Shown: positions 37,702 through 46,878 of the stretch, piece by piece
Layout: each line of letters opens with the position of its first letter
Numbering within the stretch: the stretch's first letter is position 1
Assembly (NCBI RefSeq): GCF_000702505.1
Contig: NZ_JNIM01000001.1
Coordinates: forward strand, 558,001-622,000
Length of the DNA: 64,000 bases
Source: Thermogemmatispora carboxidivorans
GTDB taxonomy: Bacteria; Chloroflexota; Ktedonobacteria; Ktedonobacterales; Ktedonobacteraceae
Direction of reading: 5' to 3'
The notes under the pieces: generated by a model
Seen by the model: the letters and a program-made list of their open reading frames with translations, nothing else
Database searches by the model: none
What the model was told of the DNA's origin: nothing
Made by a program: the position numbers and the translations under genes

Positions 37702-37747
37702 GCAGGAGAGCCTGTCTCGCCGCTGTCGGCCTGACAGGCTCTCCTGC
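37702..37747. terminator. Bidirectional hairpin between nuoH and PAP2-like gene
   Basis: GCAGGAGAGCCTGTC (37702-37716) pairs over 15 bp without mismatch with 37733-37747, loop 16 nt, between convergent genes. No long T-tract. Confidence 0.7.
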
Positions 37748-37888
37748 CTTGCTCATCAGAAGTCGTCTTCTTGCGTGCCTCTTCTCTCGAGAGACTCTCA
37801 AGAGGTCCTGTCCCTGCTTCCCTCCCCCGCTCCCTGTTAAAAGAGAGGCCTCTCAGCGCGAGCTGAAGGGCAGACGCGTGGCTCCTTC

Positions 37889-38566
37889 CTAGAAGCCCCG
37901 CAGCTTAAGGATGACAGTGGTGAGCAGGATGCTCAGGAGAGCGCCGAGCGTCACCTGGGCCACTGTATGCCGGCGTAAGGCCACCCTTGACCAGCTTACC
38001 AGGATGAGCAGCAGGAAGAGTGGCAACATCACTGAGCCGTACATGGCAGTCAGCAAGGTTGCTGCGCTGGCCATTGAGGAGGCATGAACGCTGATTTTCC
38101 ACCAGAGCGTGATGAAGAGCATCACAATGCCGCTGGTGATGGTGATGATCAGCAGCGTCATCAAATTATAGGGGCCGTGGAGCGTTTGCAAGACGAAGAG
38201 GCCGACGGTGGCTGAAGAGATAGAGAAGACATAAGGACCCATGCGCTCGGAGCGGCGCGTGATCTCCAGATCGGAGAGCCGACCGGTGTGAACGCCGATG
38301 GCGATATAGAGCAGGGGACCAAGGCTTAGGAAAAAGAGAGTGACAAAGGCGCAAGCCAGCGCATAGCGCGGATCGGCGCTATGATAAAGTGCTACTAGTG
38401 TTACCAGTGGCAAAGAGATCGAAAAAGGTGCAAGAACATTGGAAACGTGACGTGCGATTCGTAAGCGCAAAGATTCGCTATCAGTCATACCAAATTCACC
38501 AAGTTGAGGGCCGGCGGCATCTTCTTTGAGCACCTGAGTCAGACGGCGGCTATTCATCACAATCAC
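37889..38566 (-). CDS. PAP2-like membrane protein, degenerate active site
   Basis: 225 aa, about six membrane helices. The layout follows PAP2 phosphatases: SVHASSMASAA sits where PSGH is expected and SWSRVALRRHTVAQVTLGALL matches SRx5Hx3D except that Asp is replaced by Gln, and the first motif (Kx6RP) is only hinted at by ITRRSERMGP. A lipid-phosphate role is possible but catalysis is doubtful. The GTG start (GGAAGGGAAAGA upstream) overlaps the murI stop by 4 nt (GTGA), so it is coupled to murI. Confidence 0.65.
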   Translation of the reverse strand: MIVMNSRRLTQVLKEDAAGPQLGEFGMTDSESLRLRIARHVSNVLAPFSISLPLVTLVALYHSADPRYALACAFVTLFFLSLGPLLYIAIGVHTGRLSDLEITRRSERMGPYVFSISSATVGLFVLQTLHGPYNLMTLLIITITSGIVMLFITLWWKISVHASSMASAATLLTAMYGSVMLPLFLLLILVSWSRVALRRHTVAQVTLGALLSILLTTVILKLRGF

Positions 38567-39546
38567 TCTTTCCCTTCCTCATGAGCGGCGGCAGTTGTGA
38601 TCTGAGCGAGCTGGCTGGCCTGGTGCACCACGACGGGATAGCCCAGAATGCTAGAGGCGACCTGGCGGAAGGACGTGGGGTCGCCGCTGCACCAGACTTC
38701 CAGTCTGCCGGTGGGGTTCTGGCCCCCTTGCTTCGTCGAGGGCTTTAGGAGGGCGGCAGCTTCCAGCACGGCGCGTGTCCGGCGAGCAATTGCCGCTCCG
38801 CTGTCGATGACCTGGACACCGCTGCCGGCGACGCGCTCGATCAGCGGGCGCAAAGCCGGGAAATGGGTGCATCCCAGTACCAGCACATCGATATCCTTGC
38901 TGAGCACAGGCTTCAGAGCCTGGTGCACGACCTCCTCCGCCGTTGGCGTATCTAGCTCGCCACGCTCGACGAGGGTCACCAACTCAGAGCAGCCGTGGCT
39001 ATAGGTCTCACTATCGCGAGCAAAGTCGGCAATTAACTGGCGCAAATAGGGCGAGCGCGCCGCTTGATTCGTAGCAATGATACCGATACGACCCTTGCGT
39101 GTCAGGCGTGCTGCGGGCTTCACAGCGGGCACTACCCCGACGAAGGGCACAGGGAAGGTGGCGCGCAGAGTGGCAAGGGCCGCTTGTGAGGCGGCATTGC
39201 AGGCGACAACGATCAGTTTCACGCCGCGTTCTACCAGGAAGCGACTGATCTCCAGCCCCAGCAGGGTGATCTCAGCCTCACTGCGCAGGCCGTAGGGGCA
39301 GTGAGCCGTATCGCCGACGTAGAGGAAGTCCTCGCCGGGTAGCTCTTGCCTCAGAACGCTGAGAATGGTCAATCCACCGGCTCCCGAGTCAAAAACCCCG
39401 ATGGGAGCGCTGGCCTGACCGGCTCCAGGGGCCTGCAGGGTCGGCAGTTTTGATGGCTGAGACTCTCCCTCCTGCTGGAGATGGACGCTCTGTAGCCTAC
39501 TACTCAATGGTGCCTCAGATGCTTGTTTAAAGTAACTATTGTGCAT
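38563..39546 (-). CDS. murI: Glutamate racemase
   Basis: 327 aa; makes D-glutamate for peptidoglycan. Signatures: IGVFDSGAGGLTIL (acidic general-base region), first catalytic Cys in VVACNAASQAAL (usual CNTA is here CNAA), and second Cys in VLGCTHFPAL. The ~48-residue polar N-terminal extension is unusual; the ATG at 39546 has no good ribosome site, so a shorter start without ATG is possible. Coupled to the PAP2-like gene downstream. Confidence 0.92.
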   Translation of the reverse strand: MHNSYFKQASEAPLSSRLQSVHLQQEGESQPSKLPTLQAPGAGQASAPIGVFDSGAGGLTILSVLRQELPGEDFLYVGDTAHCPYGLRSEAEITLLGLEISRFLVERGVKLIVVACNAASQAALATLRATFPVPFVGVVPAVKPAARLTRKGRIGIIATNQAARSPYLRQLIADFARDSETYSHGCSELVTLVERGELDTPTAEEVVHQALKPVLSKDIDVLVLGCTHFPALRPLIERVAGSGVQVIDSGAAIARRTRAVLEAAALLKPSTKQGGQNPTGRLEVWCSGDPTSFRQVASSILGYPVVVHQASQLAQITTAAAHEEGKE

Positions 39547-40235
39547 AATACTACTGAAAATTCACCAGCATAGTGATAACATGGAAAGGCACGTCTCCTG
39601 ATGGCGAGCGCCTGGCGTTGTCCTGGAGAGGCTGGCGGGCGAGATGCTGGCCAGAAGAGCCAGGCTTCTCAACCATAAGGTCAGGCGAGCAGAAAGGCGC
39701 CAGGGGCCTCTTCGTTAGAATACTCCACTGTCCCAGGGCATGCAATCCGAGTCCGTGGCTGCTGCTCTTGTCTGGTCCTTACCTTGCGCGCGTGCAGGCT
39801 GGCTCAGACCGTTCCGGAGAACCACAGCGACTCAGCCGGACTTCTCTGACTGACGACATTGGGTATCTCCGCGAAGGAGAATCTTCGCTGGATGCGGCCA
39901 CCGATCTGCGGCGGTGCTCATCTCAAGCGAAGTGAACCATTCTCCAGAGGCCGTGGGCGTTGGTCGTATCAGTCAGGGTACTTTATATAGAACGATCCAG
40001 ACGAGAGATCAACCACATCGGCGACATCTGTCTCACTTGTCGGAAGGGTTCGATTGGCAGAGGGAGGTCGCAGCGCTGCCGTCCGTCCTGGATGCAACCG
40101 GGTGGTGATTCTAACGCTTCTCTAACACTCTTCCTACGCTTCTCTAATGCTTTTCCTACGCAGCTCTAATGAGGGGTGTGGCATACTCAGAGCAGGCTCA
40201 GGTGTTGCTTGGACAGCAAGGAGAGGCGAGGACCC
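39547..40235 (+). other. 689-nt intergenic region
   Basis: Divergent region between murI (minus) and the Cys-rich gene (plus). Short frames exist but lack ribosome sites and family features. The notable content is the 22-bp tandem repeat at 40114-40173. Confidence 0.45.
40114..40173 (+). repeat. 22-bp tandem repeat (2.7 copies) upstream of Cys-rich gene
   Basis: Units begin at 40114 (ACGCTTCTCTAACACTCT...), 40136 (ACGCTTCTCTAATGCTTT...) and 40158 (ACGCAGCTCTAATGAG, partial). Each carries a CTCTAA core one or two helical turns apart. The array sits 63 nt before the start codon, where an operator would be expected. Confidence 0.6.
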
Positions 40236-40523
40236 ATGTACGCAGCGGGCAATCGGTCACAAGGGAACGCTGGTCAGAGTGCTCAGCGGGCGCCACAACC
40301 GCAGCCGTTGCGCTGTGCGAACTGCGACATCGAGATTCGCTGGTCTCCAACGATCGTGCAGGGCAAGGCTTATTGCTGTAGCGGGTGCGCCGCTGGGGGC
40401 CCTTGCAGCTGTGACTATTCACAGTATCGCTCAGTCAACATAGCTGGTGTGATCCACTACATGCCTGAGCATGAGGGGCAGGATTCTACTCAGCCGCATG
40501 GGATGGAAACAAGCCCGTCCTGA
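40236..40523 (+). CDS. Small Cys-rich metal-binding protein (metallothionein/zinc-ribbon-like)
   Basis: 95 aa from ATG 40236 (AAGGAGAGGCGAGG upstream). Seven cysteines are clustered: CANC, then YCCSGCAAGG followed by PCSC. The YCC-x2-C part resembles bacterial metallothioneins (YCSxxCAxG) and the N-terminal Zn/Cu motif of CcoI-type P-ATPases. Tails are Gln/Gly/Ser-rich. It likely binds Zn or Cu in the cytoplasm; the specific family is not certain. Confidence 0.6.
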   Translation: MYAAGNRSQGNAGQSAQRAPQPQPLRCANCDIEIRWSPTIVQGKAYCCSGCAAGGPCSCDYSQYRSVNIAGVIHYMPEHEGQDSTQPHGMETSPS

Positions 40524-40837
40524 GCTGCTCGAGGGGTGCTCGTGAGCTCCAGTGGTCCCCAGTTCTGCTGTCTCCCTGTCCTGCGGCTGCCGACCGCGCG
40601 CACAGAGCGGGGAATCGGAGTCTGCATCGTTCCAGACCGTATCTGAGGCCAGAGGCAAGGCGAGGGCGGCGGCCTGGTCAGCGACAAGGTGGCCACCAGG
40701 AGGAGGCGAAGCTTTTCTGAGAGTGGGAGCTTGCCTGATAGCCCCTTTTGTTCGCTTGTGCTGGTACGCGAAAGACGCGATGGGTCCTCTATAAGAGAAG
40801 CTCTAAACAACTAGCGGAAGAAAGGGAGAAGACGTTC
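40524..40837 (+). other. 314-nt region upstream of groES
   Basis: Holds a possible -10 box TATAAG at 40790-40795. I looked for the CIRCE operator (TTAGCACTC-N9-GAGTGCTAA) and do not find it. No gene seen. Confidence 0.35.
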
Positions 40838-41128
40838 GTGGCGAAGATCCGTCCTGTTGGCGACCGCGTGGTGGTGAAGCCCGCGGCCAAAGAAGAGGTC
40901 ACTAAGAGTGGTATCGTCATTCCTGATACGGCCAAGGAGAAGCCCCAGGAAGGGACCGTCGTTGCCGTAGGGAGCGGTCGGCTGCTTGATAATGGCGAGC
41001 GGGCGGCGTTGGAGGTGCGCGAGGGTGATCGGGTGCTCTTTGCCAAGTACAGTGGCACTGAGTTCAAGCTCGATGGTGAGGAATACCTGGTGCTGAAAGA
41101 AAGCGACATTCTTGCCGTTCTGAGCTGA
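40838..41128 (+). CDS. groES: Co-chaperonin GroES
   Basis: 96 aa from GTG 40838 with AAAGGGAG upstream. Full Gro[20 protein letters not shown], the mobile loop ([19 protein letters not shown]), VVAVGSGR, and [14 protein letters not shown]. It caps the GroEL chamber. groEL follows after 123 nt. Confidence 0.96.
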   Translation: MAKIRPVGDRVVVKPAAKEEVTKSGIVIPDTAKEKPQEGTVVAVGSGRLLDNGERAALEVREGDRVLFAKYSGTEFKLDGEEYLVLKESDILAVLS

Positions 41129-41251
41129 TTGATCCCCGCTGTACACTCTCCCCCTTTGTTGGCGCTCCCCTCTCTATAGAGAAGAGAGAGCTGTCATCGA
41201 CCGAACGGAACGATCGCTTAGCCAAGATAGAGAGGAAGGAACAATCGATAA

Positions 41252-42877
<1,626 letters not shown>

Positions 42878-42934
42878 CGCTCTTCGAACCGCTTCACCCC
42901 GACTCTCTGCGATGGGAGCGGGGCCAGGTTGTCG

Positions 42935-42985
42935 CGAGGCCCTCTTTCCTCCCCTACCTTCTGGCTGGAGAGGATGAGGGCCTCG
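42935..42985. terminator. Bidirectional hairpin after groEL
   Basis: CGAGGCCCTC (42935-42944) pairs perfectly with GAGGGCCTCG (42976-42985) between the convergent groEL and zinc-ribbon genes; the loop is 31 nt. Confidence 0.55.
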
Positions 42986-43027
42986 CTGACTGTAAGAGAG
43001 CTGACTGGCTGCCAACGCCGGCTTTGC

Positions 43028-43957
43028 TCAGGCGATAAAGTGCAGCGAGTTGAGCATCGGATCGTAGTATTTCTGCATTGCCTCGTCAAAAACGTCATTG
43101 CTGGCATAGAACTGAAGGCTATAGTAATGTTGCTGGTGCATGACGCTCAGGGTGACGAGGTGCAAGCTCTGGTTGTTGTTCAAGGGGAAGCTCACGTCGT
43201 CCTCGCTCCAGCTCTGGCCCCCGACGGTCCGTGTCTGGGGGGTATTGGTCAGTGTTTGTGGATTGCTCAGGCTGGTGGCCTGGGCGAAGTTCTGAATCAG
43301 AAACTGGTCAAGCTCGTGCGCGCTGGAAAAGGCCTGGTTGGCATCGCTGGGAAATTGGACAACCAGCAGGCTCAAGGGGGCTGAGAGACTCTGAGGGGGA
43401 TCGAGCGTGAGCGTTTTGACCCCACTGCTGGAAGTGTTGAGCTGACCCTCAAGCCAATCCTGGGGGAGGTTCATGGTCAGACCCAGAGATTGGCTACTGG
43501 CATTGCTCAAGGGCTTGAAAGAGGATGGCGTAGGCAGAGCGTTTGTGGTCGAGCTCTGGCTGCCTGCCGTGGCGGTCGCCGCTGGCGCCTGGCTGGGGAG
43601 CTGAACGCTGTGCGCGGGCGCTTTGGGGGCAAAGTAGCCGTGGGCCCACAGCAGCCCCACAGCAAAACCAGCGCCGAGCAGACAGCTCAGGAGCAGCACG
43701 GTGATCACCGTAAGCCAGCGGCTGGAGCGCCCTGCTGGTCGAGTCTGACCCGGAAAAGCGACCGCCGTACTCTGACCGGCAAGACCGTTGGCCAACAGCA
43801 AGGAACCGGAGACTTCGCGCGGGTCACGTGGCCAGGCAGGTGTATCGGCAGGAAGGTACGAATAATATGCCTGTGCTCCTGATGAGACTGCCGTGCCACA
43901 CTGGGGACAGACCACGGCAGAGACCGGTAGTTCTATCTTGCATTGTGTGCAGGTCAT
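43028..43957 (-). CDS. Zinc-ribbon membrane protein with PsbP-like ectodomain
   Basis: 309 aa; GGGAGAGGTG precedes the start. The N-terminus is a cytoplasmic zinc ribbon (CTQC and CPQC at ~3-20). A helix (WLTVITVLLLSCLLGAGFAVGLLW, ~82-105) crosses the membrane. A Ser/Ala/Thr/Pro linker leads to a ~160-residue outer domain (SQSLGLTMNLPQDW, DEAMQKYYDPMLNSLHF) that resembles PsbP/DUF1795-type folds. Function unknown. A perfect palindrome lies 24 nt upstream of the start. Confidence 0.7.
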   Translation of the reverse strand: MTCTQCKIELPVSAVVCPQCGTAVSSGAQAYYSYLPADTPAWPRDPREVSGSLLLANGLAGQSTAVAFPGQTRPAGRSSRWLTVITVLLLSCLLGAGFAVGLLWAHGYFAPKAPAHSVQLPSQAPAATATAGSQSSTTNALPTPSSFKPLSNASSQSLGLTMNLPQDWLEGQLNTSSSGVKTLTLDPPQSLSAPLSLLVVQFPSDANQAFSSAHELDQFLIQNFAQATSLSNPQTLTNTPQTRTVGGQSWSEDDVSFPLNNNQSLHLVTLSVMHQQHYYSLQFYASNDVFDEAMQKYYDPMLNSLHFIA

Positions 43958-43980
43958 GGCTGCACCTCTCCCGTGTTCGT

Positions 43981-44005
43981 TCCGACAACAGCAGCTGTTG
44001 TCGGA
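43981..44005. promoter_or_regulatory. Perfect 25-bp palindrome, probable operator
   Basis: TCCGACAACAGC (43981-43992), one central base, then its exact reverse complement (43994-44005). It lies 24-48 nt upstream of the zinc-ribbon gene start, in the expected promoter/5'-UTR. The near-zero spacer favours a dimeric regulator site over an RNA hairpin. Confidence 0.55.
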
Positions 44006-44273
44006 GAATGACCTCTGTACAAGAGATGGGTGGATGGGGCGGTTACAGCCGGGACGAGGCAGCTCCTCTTGCTCCGGCGCCCCTTCTTCGCTCGCGTGTA
44101 ATCGCTTCTTGCTGACTGGCTGGTCAGAGAGAGCTATCTCGACTTGGATGCCGGCCTCTCACACCGGTAGACAGGGTCCCTTACCTTGCTCATGCGGCTT
44201 GGTTCTGTCCGGGCGATTCATCAGGGCTGTTGCTCGCTGAACGTCAGCGGCTCCGGCTATCTTGAGCCGCGAG
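44006..44273. other. Intergenic region with hairpin
   Basis: No gene recognised. GCGGCT/AGCCGC at 44247-44270 may terminate the minus-strand small gene at 44274. Confidence 0.35.
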
Positions 44274-44561
44274 CTAGCGAACCCAACGGCAGTCAAAGCG
44301 AACCTGTCCGCTGCGACGATCGGTGATAGCTCTGACGATCTCCAGTGTCATTGGCTCGCCAATAGCGATCGGCAGATCGTTCTCATCGAGCACGCGGCAC
44401 TCGAATTGGCGTGTTGGGTCATTGAGATCGGCAATGACGCAACGCACATAAGAACGCTCCTCACCGCCAATAGTGGCCCGTAAGCCGGATTCCTTCGCGA
44501 GTAACTTTCCCGTGCGCTTCACCGTCCCCTGTCCCCCCTCTCTGGGAATCCTCTCACTCAC
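44274..44561 (-). CDS. Small conserved-looking protein of unknown function
   Basis: 95 aa, GTG start with a strong AGGAGG site just upstream. The sequence alternates hydrophobic and charged residues (SYVRCVIADLNDPTRQFECRVL, EPMTLEIVRAITDRRSGQVRF) and reads like a small beta-barrel (OB or SH3-like). No membrane helix. I do not recognise a family. Confidence 0.5.
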   Translation of the reverse strand: MSERIPREGGQGTVKRTGKLLAKESGLRATIGGEERSYVRCVIADLNDPTRQFECRVLDENDLPIAIGEPMTLEIVRAITDRRSGQVRFDCRWVR

Positions 44562-44757
44562 TTCCCTCCTCTCCCACTAGGATGGCAAACTGCTAAAGAC
44601 ATGGTAGAAGAATCTGCAGCAAAAGTCAACGAGGCTCCTACCCAGCCCAGCAACCAATCAGCTTCTCTGTTGACCTGCCCTGCTCCCGTTACCTCAAGGA
44701 AGGCCAAGAGCAGGATGGCTTGAGTCCTCTCGTTGTCCACGGCGGCCAGTGCCCGGG

Positions 44758-44786
44758 GGTGCTGGGCTGAGTCTTAGCCCAGCACC
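44758..44786 (-). terminator. Hairpin overlapping the stop of the dehydrogenase gene
   Basis: GGTGCTGGGCT and AGCCCAGCACC pair perfectly (11 bp, 7-nt loop). The upstream arm encodes the last residues (V-L-G) and the stop codon lies in the hairpin, so the terminator is built into the end of the gene. Confidence 0.6.
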
Positions 44787-45769
44787 TCGGGATTGACCAG
44801 GTTGGGGGGCCGGCGTCCTTCGTGGTAGGCGACAATGTTGTTACTGGCCACCAGTGCCATCTGATTGCGTGTCGCATAGGAGGCGCTGGCAATATGGGGT
44901 AGCAATACCACGTTTTCCATCGTCAAAAGCTCTGGCTCAATGGCCGGCTCGTGCTCATAGACATCCAGGCCGGCGCCGGCGATCTGCTTCTCCTGCAAGG
45001 CGCGGACCAGGGCCTTCTCATCGACGACGGGGCCGCGAGAAGTATTGATCAAATAGGCTGTTGGCTTCATCAATGACAGCTCTCGTTCGCCGATCAGGTG
45101 GTGGGTTGAAGGCAGGTAAGGGGTGTGAATACTGACGAAATCGGACTCGCGCAGCAACTCGTCCAGCGGGGCATAGGTCAGATGATGGGCTGCTTCCTCC
45201 TCGGGTGGCAGACGGTAGACATTGTAGTAGAGGACGCGCATTTCAAAGCCGCTGGCCCGTTTGGCGACGATCTTCCCGATGCGTCCAACGCCGATGAGCC
45301 CCAGGGTTGCATGATGGACATCGGCGCCGCAGAAGAGCAAAGGACCCCAGCCTTTGAACTTCCCGGCGCGTACGAAGCGCTCGGCCTCGGGAATGCGACG
45401 AGCGACGGCGATCAGGAGGCCGAAGGCCAGGTCGGCGGTAGTATCGGAGAGGACACCAGGAGTGTTACTGACGGCAATGCCGAGGCGCGTAGCCGCTTCG
45501 ACATCAATGTTGTTGTAGCCAACGGCCATATTGGCCACCATCTGTAGACGTGGCGTGGCCGAGGCACAAGCCTCCAGAAAGCGGGCATCGATCTGATCGG
45601 TGAGCAAGCAGAAAATATAGTCATGGCCGGGACCGCGACGGAGCAGCTCTTCGTAGGGCCAGATAACGCCTTCCTCCATATTGGCCTCTACCTCGCCGAT
45701 GGCCTCCAGAGGTGGATAGGCAACATCAGGTACACGCTGGGTCACCAGGATTTTGGGACGTTCTGCCAT
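44774..45769 (-). CDS. D-2-hydroxyacid dehydrogenase (glyoxylate/hydroxypyruvate reductase-like)
   Basis: 331 aa. NAD(P)-dependent reduction of a 2-keto acid such as glyoxylate or hydroxypyruvate. Nucleotide motif GLIGVGRIGKIVAKRASGF; catalytic Arg in INTSRGPVVDEKAL, Glu in DVYEHEPAIEP, and His in LLPHIASASYATR. NMAVGYNNIDVEAAT near the N-terminal half is typical of GyaR-type D-glycerate dehydrogenases. GGAGAG precedes the ATG. Confidence 0.9.
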   Translation of the reverse strand: MAERPKILVTQRVPDVAYPPLEAIGEVEANMEEGVIWPYEELLRRGPGHDYIFCLLTDQIDARFLEACASATPRLQMVANMAVGYNNIDVEAATRLGIAVSNTPGVLSDTTADLAFGLLIAVARRIPEAERFVRAGKFKGWGPLLFCGADVHHATLGLIGVGRIGKIVAKRASGFEMRVLYYNVYRLPPEEEAAHHLTYAPLDELLRESDFVSIHTPYLPSTHHLIGERELSLMKPTAYLINTSRGPVVDEKALVRALQEKQIAGAGLDVYEHEPAIEPELLTMENVVLLPHIASASYATRNQMALVASNNIVAYHEGRRPPNLVNPEVLG

Positions 45770-45787
45770 AGCACTCTCCTGCCGATC

Positions 45788-45816
45788 TTGCTTGCTTGCT
45801 ACTGCTGCTGCTGCTG
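45788..45816. repeat. Microsatellite (TTGC)3 and (CTG)5
   Basis: Short tandem TTGC and CTG repeats directly upstream of the dehydrogenase start. They could vary by slippage. Confidence 0.5.
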
Positions 45817-45929
45817 ACTTGCTGGAGCAACGGTCTACCTGAACATATTGAAGCTGGGAAGCCTCGCTGACAGACCAGGCGCATGCGGTCCGTCGATGAC
45901 TGCTGGCTATGCTGGCTGGAACTTTCCTT

Positions 45930-46703
45930 TTATTGTATAACCTCTGACAAGCCTCGTGTCTGATCCGTCTGATCGTCGGGGCGATCGGTCGGTTGACATG
46001 CCAGGGAGGTGGGTAGACGGAAGGGTTTCGCCAGACGGCGACGCAGGAGCATCAGGAGGGCAGGCCATCCGTCGCGCCAGGGGGAGAGCTTTTTAGCCTG
46101 GCGAGGAGCATAGCGAATGGGGACTTCCAGGATAGTGAGGCCGGCCTGTACCAGATAGATGGTGATCTCTGGCTCAATCTCGAAGCGGTGTCCCTGGAGA
46201 GGGAGAGCCTGCACCACTGCGCGTGGCATGAGCTTGTAGCAGGTTTCCATATCGGAGAGGCGGCAGCCGTAGAGCAGATTTGTGGCCCCTGTCAAAAAGC
46301 GATTGCCCCAGCGTGTCAGCCAGGGCTGTCGAGAAAGATCACGGCAGCCGTAGACAGCTACGAGGGGGTGACCCGCCGAGATCCAGCGTTCCACGAGCAG
46401 GGGGATATCTTGAGGATCGTACTCTAGATCGGCGTCTTGGATAAGGACCAGGTCGCCCGTGATAGCTCCAAAGCCTGTGCGTAAGGCCATGCCCTTCCCC
46501 TGGTTGGTACTGTGGCGTAGGTAGCAATAGCGATCAAAGGGCGGCTGCTGACGCAGTGTCTGTAAGATCTCCCAGGTACGGTCGGTGGAGGCATCGTCGA
46601 CGATGACCACCTCCAGATCAAGAGGGACGTTGGCCAACATCTCCAGAAGCTGGGCCACTGTGGCTTCTTCGTTGTAGACAGGCACAACCACCGAAATGCG
46701 CAT
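45930..46703 (-). CDS. GT2 glycosyltransferase (dolichol-phosphate mannosyltransferase-like)
   Basis: 257 aa from ATG 46703 (MRISVVVPVYNEEATVAQLLE); the frame extends to 46904 without homology-like sequence. GT-A motifs: VIVDDASTDRTW, LIQDADLEYDPQDIP (DxD), and METCYKLMPRAVV. No C-terminal membrane helices, as in soluble DPM1/Ppm-type enzymes that load mannose or a similar sugar on polyprenyl phosphate. It could supply donor to the GT-C enzyme at 13225, though it is far away. Confidence 0.87.
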   Translation of the reverse strand: MRISVVVPVYNEEATVAQLLEMLANVPLDLEVVIVDDASTDRTWEILQTLRQQPPFDRYCYLRHSTNQGKGMALRTGFGAITGDLVLIQDADLEYDPQDIPLLVERWISAGHPLVAVYGCRDLSRQPWLTRWGNRFLTGATNLLYGCRLSDMETCYKLMPRAVVQALPLQGHRFEIEPEITIYLVQAGLTILEVPIRYAPRQAKKLSPWRDGWPALLMLLRRRLAKPFRLPTSLACQPTDRPDDQTDQTRGLSEVIQ

Positions 46704-46878
46704 GCTTGCAGTAACCTCACTTCCCGATGCTGCGGAGCAGTGAGCATAGGGGCTATCTGCCCTTTGTGCTCCTCTCTCCTTATCCGGGATGACGACTCTC
46801 TGGGTGGTAGGGGGTAAGAATAGAGCTGTTTCTTCTCCTGGCTGCTGGCATCCATCAGGTCTGCCGCCCGGTCTCGAC

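Noticed and set aside
39573..40108. Small frames in the murI upstream gap
   Set aside because: No ribosome sites and Arg/Ser/Leu-biased composition typical of non-coding GC-rich DNA.
40114..40173. CRISPR array
   Set aside because: The 22-bp units are directly adjacent without spacers and only 2.7 copies exist.
40524..41251. CIRCE/HrcA operator for groES-groEL
   Set aside because: No TTAGCACTC/GAGTGCTAA pair in either spacer; only short CT-rich palindromes near 41171-41182.
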